Source of the DNA: Clostridia bacterium
GTDB lineage: Bacteria; Bacillota; TC1; UBA5767
Direction: 5' to 3'
Length of the DNA: 64,000 nt
NCBI GenBank assembly: GCA_016887505.1
Contig: CP069393.1
Span: forward strand, 2,441,001-2,505,000
The position numbers were made by a program, and so were the translations under genes. Below are positions 1 to 11,388 of this stretch, one piece after another (position 1 is the first letter of the stretch; the number at the start of each line of letters is the position of its first letter). The notes under the pieces were generated by a model. The model saw nothing but the letters and a program-made list of their open reading frames with translations, had not been told where the DNA came from and ran no database searches.

Positions 1-21
1 TGTTTAAAAAAGGGAGATAAA

Positions 22-2166
22 ATGAATTTACTGGAAAACCTTAATCCTGCCCAACGAAAGGCAGTAGAACATATAGACGGACCACTTCTGATCTTGGCAG
101 GAGCTGGTTCAGGAAAAACCAAAGTCCTAACCACAAGAATAGCCTATATGCTAGACAAGGGTGTGAATCCTGAGGAAATTTTAGCCATAACCTTTACCAA
201 TAAGGCAGCCAAGGAAATGAAGCAACGTGTAGAAAGGCTAGTAGGTGCGGACAAGGGACGCAAGCTCTTTGTTTCTACCTTCCATTCCATGGGCAATCGA
301 ATTCTCAGAAGACATATTAATAAAATGGGATATGACAATAATTTTGCCATCTATGACCGCGACGATAGTTTGAAGTTGTTGAAAAAGGTCGTCAAGGAGT
401 TGGACTTAGATCCCAAGAAAAATACCCCACGGGCTATGCTAGGGGGCATTTCCGATTTAAAAAATCAATTTAAAACACCCAAACAGGCTTTAGAGCAAGC
501 AACAGACTACCATGACGAAATTGTAGCAAGGGTTTTTCAATCCTATTCAAAGCAACTCAAGAGTGCCAACGCACTAGATTTCGATGATTTATTGGTTATG
601 TTGCTGAAACTCTTGATGGAACACGACGATGTGCGAGACTACTATACCAATAAGTTTCGATATATATCTGTTGATGAGTACCAAGATACCAACTATGTAC
701 AATACCGCCTGGTCCGCATTCTAGCGGGCAAACATCGCAACCTGGCTGTAGTTGGAGACCCTGACCAGTCCATTTATGGCTGGCGTGGTGCCGATATGCA
801 GAATATTTTGGATTTTGAAAAAGATTATCCAGATGCTGCCGTCATCACGTTAGACCAAAACTATCGTTCTACCGGTTGTATTCTAAGAGCCGCCAATGGG
901 GTTATTTGCAATAACGCAGAACGCAAGGAAAAAAATCTTTGGACGGATAAGGGCGAAGGTGTACGTCTTAAGGTATATGAAGGTCAGGATGAGAACCATG
1001 AGGCATGGTATATTGCAAACGAAATTGCGAAATGTATGAAAGCGGAAAATCGGAGTTACTTGGATTTTGCAGCCCTCTACCGTACCAATGCACAGTCCAG
1101 GGCACTAGAGAAAGCCATGATCAGGCAAAATATCCCCTACCGTATTTATGGAGGCACTTCTTTCTATGCTAGAAAGGAGATTAAGGATATCCTGGCTTAT
1201 CTACAAGTATTGAACAATCCCCACGATTTTGTAAATTTAGGCCGGATCATCAATGTACCCAAACGAGGCATCGGGGTAGCGACGGTAGACAAGATCTTGG
1301 CCTATGCCGCAGCCAATGAGGTAAGTGCCTTGGAGTCGGTAAATCTGTTGGATACCGTGGGCAGTGGTCCAAGAAATAAATTAAAAGCCTTCTATAAGAT
1401 GATGCAAAAATTCCAAGAACAGGTAGACAAGGTGCCGCTGACGGCCCTAGCGGAAGATATACTCAAGGAAACGGGGTATGTGGATGCCTTAAAGAAAGAA
1501 GGCACAACAGAAGCCGTCAACCGGATCGAGAACCTACAGGAATTTTTAAGTGAGACCTTAGAGTTCGATAAATATGCAGAAGATAAGCGCTTGGAGGAAT
1601 TTTTGGCAGCCACAAGCCTATATACAGATTTGGATGCCAACAAAGCCTCGGGCGACGAAGTGACACTCATGACCTTGCATGCAGCAAAGGGACTGGAATT
1701 TCCCGTGGTCTTTCTGGCCGGCATGGAAGAAGGCATTTTTCCTCATCAACGAGCTCTGTATGACGACAGAGAAATGGAAGAGGAACGTAGATTATGCTAT
1801 GTAGGCATTACCCGGGGGATGGAGAAGGTATACATCACGAGGGCTTGGCAGAGAAACATGTATGGCATGACCAAATACAACCAACCATCTCGCTTTATCG
1901 AGGAAATACCTGCCGACTGTATCAAGATGAGCTTTGAACGTAAAAAAGAGCAGAAAAAACTTAAAAATCAAGAACAGGAAACAGCGAGTATTGGTGAGAT
2001 ATCCGATTTCCGCCTAGGCGACAGAGTGATTCATGCAAAATTTGGTGAAGGCACCGTGGTTAAGACGGATGGAACGGGAGCTCAGATGGAGCTGTCCATC
2101 GCCTTTCCTGGACAAGGAATCAAGATTTTCATTGCCGAATACGCTCCGGTACGCAGAGCGGACTAA
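22..2166 (+). CDS. pcrA: ATP-dependent DNA helicase PcrA/UvrD (SF1A)
   Basis: A 714-residue superfamily 1 3'-5' DNA helicase used in nucleotide excision repair, replication restart and removal of RecA. The Walker A motif AGAGSGKT is at about residues 26-33 and the Walker B/motif II DEYQD near 218-222. The QSIYGWRGAD, LMTLHAAKGLEF and YVGITRG motifs (III, V, VI) follow in order. The C-terminal tail ends in a Tudor-like segment (GDRVIHAKFGEG) that in PcrA binds RNA polymerase. Length is normal for the family. The ATG follows an AGGGAGAT ribosome binding site. ligA starts 17 bases downstream, the usual pcrA-ligA pairing in Firmicutes. Confidence 0.96.
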   Translation: MNLLENLNPAQRKAVEHIDGPLLILAGAGSGKTKVLTTRIAYMLDKGVNPEEILAITFTNKAAKEMKQRVERLVGADKGRKLFVSTFHSMGNRILRRHINKMGYDNNFAIYDRDDSLKLLKKVVKELDLDPKKNTPRAMLGGISDLKNQFKTPKQALEQATDYHDEIVARVFQSYSKQLKSANALDFDDLLVMLLKLLMEHDDVRDYYTNKFRYISVDEYQDTNYVQYRLVRILAGKHRNLAVVGDPDQSIYGWRGADMQNILDFEKDYPDAAVITLDQNYRSTGCILRAANGVICNNAERKEKNLWTDKGEGVRLKVYEGQDENHEAWYIANEIAKCMKAENRSYLDFAALYRTNAQSRALEKAMIRQNIPYRIYGGTSFYARKEIKDILAYLQVLNNPHDFVNLGRIINVPKRGIGVATVDKILAYAAANEVSALESVNLLDTVGSGPRNKLKAFYKMMQKFQEQVDKVPLTALAEDILKETGYVDALKKEGTTEAVNRIENLQEFLSETLEFDKYAEDKRLEEFLAATSLYTDLDANKASGDEVTLMTLHAAKGLEFPVVFLAGMEEGIFPHQRALYDDREMEEERRLCYVGITRGMEKVYITRAWQRNMYGMTKYNQPSRFIEEIPADCIKMSFERKKEQKKLKNQEQETASIGEISDFRLGDRVIHAKFGEGTVVKTDGTGAQMELSIAFPGQGIKIFIAEYAPVRRAD

Positions 2167-2171
2167 ATTAG

Positions 2172-4184
<2,013 letters not shown>

Positions 4185-4216
4185 GACGCTATGGATTATA
4201 AAGAAATGAGGGAATT

Positions 4217-4963
4217 ATGATTACCTTAGAGAATATCAGTTTATCCATGGATACGGAACATGGAAAAACGCAAATCTTGCATGATATCAATTTGGATTTA
4301 GAAGACCACAAATTCTATGTCTTTACTGGCCCCAATGGAGGAGGAAAGTCTTCACTGGCCAAAGTAATCATGGGCATCTATAAACCCGATACCGGGCGTG
4401 TTCTTTTAGACGGCAAAGATATTACGGCCCTAGATATAACCCAAAGGGCAAAACTGGGTATTGGGTTTGCCTTTCAGCATCCGCCACGTTTCAAGGGACT
4501 GACAATCGGCAAGCTATTAACCTTGGCTGGCTGGGACCCTAAAAAGGATCCTATGTGTTCAGTGCTTAAGGTGGTTGGCCTTTGCCCGGATAATTATTTG
4601 AAAAGGGAAATTGATGATTCGCTATCTGGTGGAGAGTTGAAACGGATTGAAATAGCCAGCATTTTAGCCAAAAAGCCGAAGTTCTCTATTTTCGATGAAC
4701 CAGAGGCGGGCATCGATTTGTGGAGCTTTAGCCGATTGACCGAGACCTTCAAAGACTATCATAGCAATGGCACTTCAAATGGTATGCTCATCATCTCGCA
4801 CCAAGAGAGAATTATGGAACTGGCCGATGAGATTGTCTTGATATCTGGCGGTAAAATTGATAGGCGCGGCACCAAGGATGAAATCTTGAAAAAGATTTTA
4901 CATACAGATGCCTATTGTGACTTTACGTGCGACAAGGAGATTAACTATGGACAAAACAGCTAA
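4217..4963 (+). CDS. sufC: SUF-type Fe-S assembly ATPase (SufC/SmsC-like)
   Basis: A 248-residue ABC-type ATPase. The Walker A motif GPNGGGKSS is near residue 39, the signature LSGGELKR near residue 136 and the Walker B FDEPEAGID follows. The AGIDLWSF segment is typical of SufC rather than of transport ATPases, and there is no membrane partner. The gene overlaps the following SufB/D-family gene by 17 bases. Together they make a two-gene Fe-S cluster scaffold like the minimal SUF (SMS) systems of anaerobes and archaea; no sufD, sufS or sufU is adjacent. The biochemical role is inferred from the family. Confidence 0.9.
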   Translation: MITLENISLSMDTEHGKTQILHDINLDLEDHKFYVFTGPNGGGKSSLAKVIMGIYKPDTGRVLLDGKDITALDITQRAKLGIGFAFQHPPRFKGLTIGKLLTLAGWDPKKDPMCSVLKVVGLCPDNYLKREIDDSLSGGELKRIEIASILAKKPKFSIFDEPEAGIDLWSFSRLTETFKDYHSNGTSNGMLIISHQERIMELADEIVLISGGKIDRRGTKDEILKKILHTDAYCDFTCDKEINYGQNS

Positions 4964-5870
4964 AGAACTGTTGCAGAAAGTTGCCGATATCAAAGAGGTA
5001 CCGAAAGGTGCTCATAGCATACGGGAAGATGGCGGATCCTATAGCCTTTATTCCACGGAAACCGTGAAAATTAAGGCCCGAGAAGATAAGATGGGCATCG
5101 ACATTCATGTCCTGCCTGGAAGCAAAGGGGAAACGGTGCATATCCCGGTTATTATTACGGCAAGTGGACTCAAGGAAAGAGTCGTCAACACCTTTTTAAT
5201 CGGAGAAGGCGCAGATGTGAACATTGTGGCTGGTTGTGGCATCCACAACTGTGGTACAGGCGATTCGCAGCACGATGGTTTACATACCTTTCATTTGGAA
5301 AAAAACGCAAAGCTTAAATATACAGAAAAGCACTATGGTGAAGGAGATGGCGGTAAGAGATTTCTGAATCCTAAAACGGAGTTAGTTCTAGAGAAGGGTT
5401 CGCAGGCTATTTTGGAAATGGTGCAGATCGAGGGCGTAGATGATACGACTAGAGAAACGGTCGTGGAGCTTGAAGATGATGCCAGCCTGCTCATCCAAGA
5501 ATCGATGCTTACGGATAGTCAGCAAAGGGCCAAGAGTATCGTGGACATCATTTTAAAAGGTGAAAATGCAGATGCCCAGATTATTTCCAGAAGTGTGGCC
5601 AAGGGCAATTCTAGACAGGAATTTGAATTAAAAATGACGGGACGCAATCATTGTCGTGGACACATCCAATGCGACTCGATCATCATGGATTCGGCACAAG
5701 TCTCTAGTGTTCCGGAAATTCGAGCAGAACATGAGGGCGCTAGCCTGATTCACGAGGCAGCCATTGGACGGATTGCAAGTGACCAGCTAATCAAACTGAT
5801 GACCCTGGGCCTAAATACAGAGCAAGCAGAAAAAGTTGTAATTGAGAGCTTCTTGAACGAAGAGGTATAG
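4947..5870 (+). CDS. sufB: Short SufB/SufD-family Fe-S scaffold protein (SmsB-like)
   Basis: A 307-residue SufB/D-fold protein, far shorter than classical SufB (about 470 residues). The C-terminal core is recognisable: GRNHCRGHIQCDSIIMD, then the acidic and histidine-rich stretch around EIRAEHEGASLIHEAAIG. A GCGIHNCGTGDSQHDG segment near residue 95 supplies conserved Cys and His candidates for cluster ligation. I chose the ATG at 4947 because AAGGAGATT lies just upstream and it gives translational coupling to sufC; an upstream extension would lie wholly inside sufC. It probably builds [4Fe-4S] clusters with the preceding ATPase for the many Fe-S proteins encoded here. Confidence 0.86.
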   Translation: MDKTAKELLQKVADIKEVPKGAHSIREDGGSYSLYSTETVKIKAREDKMGIDIHVLPGSKGETVHIPVIITASGLKERVVNTFLIGEGADVNIVAGCGIHNCGTGDSQHDGLHTFHLEKNAKLKYTEKHYGEGDGGKRFLNPKTELVLEKGSQAILEMVQIEGVDDTTRETVVELEDDASLLIQESMLTDSQQRAKSIVDIILKGENADAQIISRSVAKGNSRQEFELKMTGRNHCRGHIQCDSIIMDSAQVSSVPEIRAEHEGASLIHEAAIGRIASDQLIKLMTLGLNTEQAEKVVIESFLNEEV

Positions 5871-5935
5871 TCTACCCAGAATAGGGGTTTTCTGATACAA
5901 TACAGAAGGATTTTTAAGAAAAAGGCGGTGAAAAT

Positions 5936-6220
5936 ATGTCCATCAGCAAAAAAGAAGTTGAACACGTTGCCAAACTGGCACGTTTGGAACTAACGGAAGA
6001 AGAAAAAACATTGTATACCGAGGAACTGAATGCTGTTCTTGGATTCATGGACACTTTGAATCAATTGGATATCAGCCATGTGCCTCCGACCAGTCACGTG
6101 CTGGATATCAAAAACGTATTCCGAGAAGATGTAGTGGAGCCTTCGATGGAACCTGAGGAAGTGGTAGCCAATGCTCCAGCGGCTAAGGACAACCAGTTCC
6201 GTGTGCCCAAAATTATGTAG
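5936..6220 (+). CDS. gatC: Asp-tRNA(Asn)/Glu-tRNA(Gln) amidotransferase subunit C
   Basis: A 94-residue GatC, the small subunit that stabilises the GatA-GatB contact in the tRNA-dependent transamidation route to Gln-tRNA and Asn-tRNA. Typical features are the [16 protein letters not shown] opening and the [10 protein letters not shown] and RVPKIM segments near the end. Length is normal. An AAGGCGGTG ribosome binding site precedes the ATG. The 65 bases upstream contain TGATACAAT, a possible extended -10 box, so the gat genes may have their own promoter as well as read-through from sufB. Confidence 0.96.
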   Translation: MSISKKEVEHVAKLARLELTEEEKTLYTEELNAVLGFMDTLNQLDISHVPPTSHVLDIKNVFREDVVEPSMEPEEVVANAPAAKDNQFRVPKIM

Positions 6221-6233
6221 CGAGGTAATAAAC

Positions 6234-7700
6234 ATGAAATTTCATGAAATGAGTGCCCACGAACTAAGTGAATTGATGGTGAAAAAAGAAGTCAGTTCCT
6301 TGGAAATCGTGAGCGAGCACTATGAACATATTCGTACAGTAGAACCCAAAGTACAGTCCATGGTAAGTCAGACGGAAGAGTTGGCGATAAACCGGGCAAA
6401 AGAAATAGATGCAAGGCGGATTATGGGTGAAGAACTTTCTCCCCTGGCAGGTATCCCGATGGGAATCAAGGATAATATTTCCACCAAAGGTTATACGACG
6501 ACTTGCAGCTCCAAGATGTTGGAAAACTATGTGCCGGCGTATGATGCCCATGTAATGGAAAAATTGAATGCTGCAGGTGGCGTTATGGTAGGAAAGCTCA
6601 ATATGGATGAGTTTGCCATGGGGTCCTCAACGGAGAATTCTAGATTTTTCCCAACCAAAAACCCTTGGAATTTAGACTGTGTACCGGGAGGATCGTCAGG
6701 TGGTCCGGCAGCCTGTGTGGCAGCGGGAGAAGCCGTGTTCTCTCTTGGTTCAGATACGGGTGGATCAATCCGCCAACCAGCTTCCTTGTGTGGTCTGGTG
6801 GGCTTGAAGCCAACCTATGGTAGAGTATCTCGCTATGGCCTGATTGCGTTTGCATCTAGCCTAGATCAGATTGGTCCTTTTACCAAAGACGTAGAAGACT
6901 GTGCGCTGGTTATGGAGAGCATTGCCGGCTATGACAAAAGAGATTCCACATCAGCAAATGTTGAAGTACCCCGGTACCGTGATTTTCTAAATCAAGATGT
7001 AAAGGGTATGAAAATTGGTGTACCGAAGGAATATTATGGTGAAGGCCTAGATGAGGGAACCGTTGCTTTGGTTCAAGAAGCCATTGAGACCTTTAAAAAA
7101 CTAGGTGCAGAGGTAGAAGAAATTTCCATGCCTTACACCAAGTACGCCCTTCCGGCATACTATATTATTGCACCAGCTGAATGCTCCTCCAACCTAGCTC
7201 GTTTTGACGGTGTGCGCTATGGCTACCGTGATATGGAAGCGGAGGATGTGTACTCCATGTATACGAGGACCAGAGCCGAAGGGTTTGGTCATGAAGTTAA
7301 GAAGAGAATTATGCTGGGTACGTATGCACTCAGCTCAGGCTACTATGATGCCTATTACAAAAAAGCCCAACAGGTCCGCACCTTGATTAAACAAGACTTT
7401 GACAAGGCTTTTGAAAAATTTGATGTATTGCTTACCCCAACGGCTACCGGACCTGCCTTTAAGTTTGGCGAAAAGACAAAGGATCCATTGAGTATGTATC
7501 AATCCGATATTTGTACTGTAACCATCAACATGGCAGGCGTACCTGCGCTGTCCATGCCTTGTGGATTTATTGATGGCCTGCCCATCGGTATGCAACTGAT
7601 CGGGGCGCCCTTTGCAGAAGGCACTATTCTAAAAGCAGCACATGCCTATGAGCGCGCTACGGATTTCCATACCAAACGTCCGAATCTGGAGGTGGAATAA
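6234..7700 (+). CDS. gatA: Asp-tRNA(Asn)/Glu-tRNA(Gln) amidotransferase subunit A
   Basis: A 488-residue amidase-signature enzyme that hydrolyses glutamine to supply ammonia to GatB. The Ser-cisSer-Lys triad is visible: the lysine in GIKDNIS (about residue 79) and the serines in the GGSSGGPAA and [13 protein letters not shown] motifs. The start is set at the ATG at 6234, preceded by GAGGTAATAA; the longer reading would overlap gatC and lacks the family N-terminus [11 protein letters not shown]. It overlaps gatB by one base (TAATG), so translation is coupled. Confidence 0.97.
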   Translation: MKFHEMSAHELSELMVKKEVSSLEIVSEHYEHIRTVEPKVQSMVSQTEELAINRAKEIDARRIMGEELSPLAGIPMGIKDNISTKGYTTTCSSKMLENYVPAYDAHVMEKLNAAGGVMVGKLNMDEFAMGSSTENSRFFPTKNPWNLDCVPGGSSGGPAACVAAGEAVFSLGSDTGGSIRQPASLCGLVGLKPTYGRVSRYGLIAFASSLDQIGPFTKDVEDCALVMESIAGYDKRDSTSANVEVPRYRDFLNQDVKGMKIGVPKEYYGEGLDEGTVALVQEAIETFKKLGAEVEEISMPYTKYALPAYYIIAPAECSSNLARFDGVRYGYRDMEAEDVYSMYTRTRAEGFGHEVKKRIMLGTYALSSGYYDAYYKKAQQVRTLIKQDFDKAFEKFDVLLTPTATGPAFKFGEKTKDPLSMYQSDICTVTINMAGVPALSMPCGFIDGLPIGMQLIGAPFAEGTILKAAHAYERATDFHTKRPNLEVE

Positions 7701-9148
7701 TGACACAATATGAAGCTGTCATAGGACTTGAGGTCCATGTAGAGCTGAAAACCAAAACCAAGATATTCTGTTCCTGTTCAACTGAATTTGGAGGAGAACC
7801 CAATACCCATGTTTGTCCAGTTTGCTTAGGCTTGCCGGGCGTTTTACCAGTACTGAACAAGCAAGTGGTTGAGTTTGGCATTCGTACAGGTTTGGCGTTG
7901 AATGCCCACATCAATGGCTACAATAAATTTGATAGAAAAAACTACTATTATCCGGATTTATCTAAAAACTTCCAGACTTCTCAATTTGATCAACCCATTT
8001 GCGAGCATGGTTCGCTTGCAATTGAATTGGAAGATGGAAGGACGAAGGTCATCGGTATAACCAGAGCACATATGGAAGAAGATGCCGGTAAATTGGTCCA
8101 CAACGGGAATACCATCATGACCTCTAGTGGTTCCCTAGTAGACTACAATCGTGTGGGTGTACCCCTACTTGAAATTGTTTCTGAACCGGATATTCGTTCT
8201 TCAGAAGAAGCAAGGGCTTATGTTGAGGAATTACGAAAAATTATCCGTTATATCGATGTTTCCGACTGCAAGATGGAAGAAGGCTCACTTCGGGTAGATG
8301 CCAATGTATCGGTACGCCCGGTGGGCAGAGAAGCCTTCGGTACCCGGACTGAAACCAAAAACATGAACTCCTTTAAGGCCTTAGAACGGGCGATTGATTA
8401 TGAGATTTCCCGTCAGATTGAAGTGATTGAAGCAGGCGGTGTTATCGTACAGGAAACCAGAACCTGGGATGATGCCAAAGGCATTACCCTTTCGATGCGT
8501 AGCAAGGAAGAAGCCCACGACTACCGCTATTTCCCAGAGCCGGACCTAGCTCCAATCGTCATATCAGATGAATGGATTGAAAAGGTTAAAAATGCTCTGC
8601 CTGCCTTACCGGCTGAGCGCAGAAAGCGTTTGATTAGTGAAGATGGTCTATCTGCCTACGATGCGATGGTGATTACCGATACGCTGGAAATGGCCGAGTT
8701 CTATGATGGCGTTCGGGCCAAGGTGGATGACCCCAAAACGATTGCCAACGTACTGATGGGAGACTTCTCAAAAGCCTTGAATGCGAAAAACATAAAGGTA
8801 GATGAATCCAAGGTCAGCCCAAAAGACGTAGCGGAACTGATCAAACTGATGCATGATGGCACCATTAGTGGAAAAATTGCCAAACAAGTGATTCCAGAGA
8901 TGGTGGAAACGGGAAAAACCCCGAAACAAATCGTGGAAGAAAAAGGTTTGGTTCAGGTGAACGACGAAGGCGCAGTGGAGGCAATCGTAGAGGAAGTACT
9001 TGCTGCGAATCCCCAGTCTGTTGCCGACTACAAGGGTGGCAAGGGCAAGGCGATTGGATTTTTGGTCGGTCAGGTTATGAAGGCCAGCCGAGGCAAAGCC
9101 AATCCCGGTTTGGTTAATAAGATTTTAAAACAAAAGCTTGATGCTTAA
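7700..9148 (+). CDS. gatB: Asp-tRNA(Asn)/Glu-tRNA(Gln) amidotransferase subunit B
   Basis: A 482-residue GatB, the kinase/transamidase subunit that activates misacylated Glu-tRNA(Gln) or Asp-tRNA(Asn). The cradle-domain start [15 protein letters not shown], the zinc-ligand cysteines (FCSCST ... CPVCLGLPG) and the C-terminal YqeY-like tRNA-binding domain ending in [16 protein letters not shown] are all present. Length is standard. It ends the housekeeping block and is followed by a terminator. Confidence 0.97.
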   Translation: MTQYEAVIGLEVHVELKTKTKIFCSCSTEFGGEPNTHVCPVCLGLPGVLPVLNKQVVEFGIRTGLALNAHINGYNKFDRKNYYYPDLSKNFQTSQFDQPICEHGSLAIELEDGRTKVIGITRAHMEEDAGKLVHNGNTIMTSSGSLVDYNRVGVPLLEIVSEPDIRSSEEARAYVEELRKIIRYIDVSDCKMEEGSLRVDANVSVRPVGREAFGTRTETKNMNSFKALERAIDYEISRQIEVIEAGGVIVQETRTWDDAKGITLSMRSKEEAHDYRYFPEPDLAPIVISDEWIEKVKNALPALPAERRKRLISEDGLSAYDAMVITDTLEMAEFYDGVRAKVDDPKTIANVLMGDFSKALNAKNIKVDESKVSPKDVAELIKLMHDGTISGKIAKQVIPEMVETGKTPKQIVEEKGLVQVNDEGAVEAIVEEVLAANPQSVADYKGGKGKAIGFLVGQVMKASRGKANPGLVNKILKQKLDA

Positions 9149-9159
9149 TTTGTATGAAA

Positions 9160-9187
9160 GGTGCCACGAACGGTGGTGCCTTTTTTA
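9160..9187 (+). terminator. Terminator after gatB
   Basis: GGTGCCAC (9160-9167) pairs with GTGGTGCC (9173-9180) through six Watson-Crick and two G-U pairs around a five-base loop, followed directly by six T residues. It sits 11 bases after the gatB stop. Confidence 0.8.
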
Positions 9188-9215
9188 TTGCAAAATACTA
9201 GCGAAAAGCAATGAT

Positions 9216-9275
9216 GCGTCGAGAGCTCAGATGCCGGACGCGACTCGGTGCCTGGGCCGAGGGAATGGACCCGTG
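9216..9275. other. GC-rich intergenic element with three predicted hairpins
   Basis: The 240-base gap between gatB and the XRE-cupin gene is AT-rich except for this stretch. GCGTC (9216-9220) pairs with GACGC (9237-9241), CTCGG (9244-9248) with CCGAG (9257-9261), and GG(G) (9261-9263) with CC(C) (9270-9272). It lies after the gatB terminator and about 115 bases before the next start. It matches no riboswitch consensus I know. It could be a small RNA, a leader element or a repeat. The strand is unknown and it is non-coding as far as I can tell. Confidence 0.45.
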
Positions 9276-9391
9276 ATTTGTTTTGTAAAAAAAGCAAATA
9301 AATACTTTTTGCTGGGAAAACTGTGAATTTATGTAGATATATTTAAATAATTAGAGTAATATAGAGTGAGACTAAACACTGGAGGAATTTG

Positions 9392-9928
9392 ATGTTAGGT
9401 GATAAAATTCGCAAAAAGCGAAGTGAAAAGAATTTAAGCTTAAAGGAACTGGCGGAGAGAATTGGTCTGACGGCTTCCTTTTTAAGTCAAATTGAACGTG
9501 ATTTGGCTGAACCTTCCATCTCATCACTTAGAAAGATTGCGAAAGCATTGGATGTGCCGATTTTCTATTTCTTGATAGACGATCAGAAATCCAGTCCCGT
9601 AGTGCGTCGTTCAGAACGAAAGACACTGAAACTACCGGAATCCCACTTGATTTATGAATTACTGACACCAGATGTAAACCGGGCGATGGAATTATTTATT
9701 GCGCGTATTGAACCCAATACAGATGTAGGAGAAGAAGGATCAGTCCACCCTGGTGAAGAGTGTAATTTGGTAATGCAGGGAACGATGGAGATTAAGATTG
9801 GCGAACAGACCTATACGCTTCAGGAGGGTGATAGCATTTATTACTTTGCCTCCTTGCCCCACAGCATTCGCAATGCAGGGGAAGACGAGATGGTATTTTT
9901 GTCTGCCATTACACCACCGAGATTTTAA
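9392..9928 (+). CDS. XRE-family regulator with C-terminal cupin domain
   Basis: A 178-residue protein with an N-terminal helix-turn-helix (about residues 4-58: LGDKIRKKRSEKNLSLKELAER, then TASFLSQIERDLAEPS) and a C-terminal cupin (about 105-175: EPNTDVGEEGSVHPGEE ... EGDSIYYFASLPHSIRN). This is the architecture of PuuR-like regulators that sense a small metabolite in the cupin. The start is the ATG after GGAGGAATTTG. It stands first in the purine/molybdenum-hydroxylase locus with its own terminator, so it is the best local candidate for the locus regulator. The ligand is not deducible. Confidence 0.88.
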   Translation: MLGDKIRKKRSEKNLSLKELAERIGLTASFLSQIERDLAEPSISSLRKIAKALDVPIFYFLIDDQKSSPVVRRSERKTLKLPESHLIYELLTPDVNRAMELFIARIEPNTDVGEEGSVHPGEECNLVMQGTMEIKIGEQTYTLQEGDSIYYFASLPHSIRNAGEDEMVFLSAITPPRF

Positions 9929-9929
9929 T

Positions 9930-9953
9930 AGCCGCCTAGTGCGGCTTTTTTTG
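9930..9953 (+). terminator. Terminator after the XRE-cupin gene
   Basis: AGCCGC (9930-9935), loop CTAGT, GCGGCT (9941-9946), then a T run. It separates the regulator from the maturation operon that follows. Confidence 0.87.
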
Positions 9954-9979
9954 TACCAGGATGCGCAAATGCAGGAAAG

Positions 9980-9988
9980 TGGTATAAT
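9980..9988 (+). promoter_or_regulatory. Extended -10 promoter of the yqeC-mocA operon
   Basis: TGGTATAAT is a perfect -10 box with the TG extension. No good -35 box lies at the right distance. The start codon is 36 bases downstream, behind a GAGGAGAACG site. Confidence 0.6.
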
Positions 9989-10023
9989 AGAATCAATCGT
10001 TATGTTTTAATGAGGAGAACGAT

Positions 10024-11388
10024 ATGGAGCATGAATTATTGTTAACCAATTGGCTGATCGCGGGTGATGAAAAGGTACACTATTTCATCGGTGGAGGCGG
10101 TAAGACTAGTACCATCCGGCATGTGGCGGAGACCTGCCTTGAAAAAGGTCTAAAGGTGCTCATCGCTACGACCACCAAGGTGCTAATAAGCGAGTTTACG
10201 GATTACCACACCTTGCAGGTTGGGGATCGACTGACCAAGCAGGACTTGGAGGCTTTGCGGGCAATCTGGCGAGCGGGAGAAATTCCAGTTCTCTACAGAT
10301 CCACTTGGCCTGAAAAAAAGAAATACCTTGGGCATGAACCAGAAGTGTTAGAAGCCATCAGACGTCAGGTGGAAGAATATCTTCACGAGCAAGTTATCCT
10401 GCTTGTGGAAGCAGACGGTGCTCGGAACCGTCCTTTGAAAGCGCCCTACCCTCATGAACCGGTTATCTCTGAAGAGGGAAATGTGGTTGTACTAATTGGA
10501 AGTGAAGTTCTAGGAGAAAGACTAGACCCAGATATGGTATATGGCTATGAAAATATTCTGAAGGTGTTGCGAAAGGATGCCCCCTTTATCCTAGGGGCAG
10601 AAGAACTTGCAAATCTTGTCGTACATCCTGAAGGATATATGAAAGGTGTGCACAATAAAAAACGTCTTAAAGTAATTTTCAACAAATCCGAATCCCAAGA
10701 AAAGAGGAGCTTCGCCTTAGAATGTAAGAGACTTCTTGAAAAGAGGGGGGTTGACTGCAAAGTCATCTCACTGTTGGCTAAAAAGGAATACGAGATGTGC
10801 CTGGCAACGCTAGTTCTTGCTGCTGGTACAAGCAGCCGCATGGGCCGGGACAAGCAGACCCTCTCCTGCGGAGAAATGAACTTTTTAGAAAAAACGGTTT
10901 CCCTTTACCAGGACTTTGGGGAGGTTTCCGTAGTTTTGGGACACAATCTAGATGAAATCATGGCACAAAGTTCACTTCCGGGCGTGCAAATCATAGAAAA
11001 TCCAAACTATAGGCAGGGCATGGGAAGCTCCTTGGTTGCCGGTGTGCAGGCCTTGCAGGAACTCAAGCTGGATGGTATTTGGATTACCTTTTGTGATATG
11101 CCGCACCTGAAAGAGGAGACGTTGGCAAAACTCTACCAATATGTGCTTGCCAATTCGAATCGCATTGTGTTGCCTAGCTATGAGGGAAGAAGGGGCCACC
11201 CCGCCTATGTGCCAGCAGATTTATTTTCTGAATTGTTAGCGGTTCAAGGAGACGTAGGTGCAAGAGAAGTACTGAAGCGTCATGAGGACAGGATTACCTT
11301 TTGTCCGGTCCTTGATCAGGCCGTAATAGAAGATGTAGACCAAAAAGAGATTTTAGAGCATGTACGTGAAAGAGAGGCATGGAAATGA
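10024..11388 (+). CDS. YqeC-MocA fusion: selenium-dependent hydroxylase accessory protein plus molybdopterin nucleotidyltransferase
   Basis: A 454-residue two-domain protein. Residues 1 to about 255 match the YqeC family, with a P-loop-like GGGGKTSTIRH near residue 25 and LLVEADGARNRPLKAP in the middle. From about residue 259 a MobA/MocA-type nucleotidyltransferase begins (LVLAAGTSSRMGRDKQ), with ENPNYRQGMGSSLVAG and WITFCDMPHL further on. MocA enzymes add CMP to molybdopterin for xanthine-dehydrogenase-type enzymes; YqeC is linked by gene neighbourhood to selenium-containing molybdenum hydroxylases, with no known chemistry. In enterobacteria these are separate genes. It overlaps the next gene by four bases (ATGA). 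Confidence 0.9.
   Translation: MEHELLLTNWLIAGDEKVHYFIGGGGKTSTIRHVAETCLEKGLKVLIATTTKVLISEFTDYHTLQVGDRLTKQDLEALRAIWRAGEIPVLYRSTWPEKKKYLGHEPEVLEAIRRQVEEYLHEQVILLVEADGARNRPLKAPYPHEPVISEEGNVVVLIGSEVLGERLDPDMVYGYENILKVLRKDAPFILGAEELANLVVHPEGYMKGVHNKKRLKVIFNKSESQEKRSFALECKRLLEKRGVDCKVISLLAKKEYEMCLATLVLAAGTSSRMGRDKQTLSCGEMNFLEKTVSLYQDFGEVSVVLGHNLDEIMAQSSLPGVQIIENPNYRQGMGSSLVAGVQALQELKLDGIWITFCDMPHLKEETLAKLYQYVLANSNRIVLPSYEGRRGHPAYVPADLFSELLAVQGDVGAREVLKRHEDRITFCPVLDQAVIEDVDQKEILEHVREREAWK

Noticed and set aside
9216-9275. ZTP (pfl) riboswitch suggested by GTGCCTGGGC
   Set aside because: The required 5' domain of that riboswitch is absent and the GCCTGGGC lies in the loop of a simple hairpin; not a match.
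9138-9326. 62-codon reading frame overlapping the end of gatB
   Set aside because: It runs through the gatB terminator and the GC-rich hairpin element, has no ribosome binding site and no family-like sequence.
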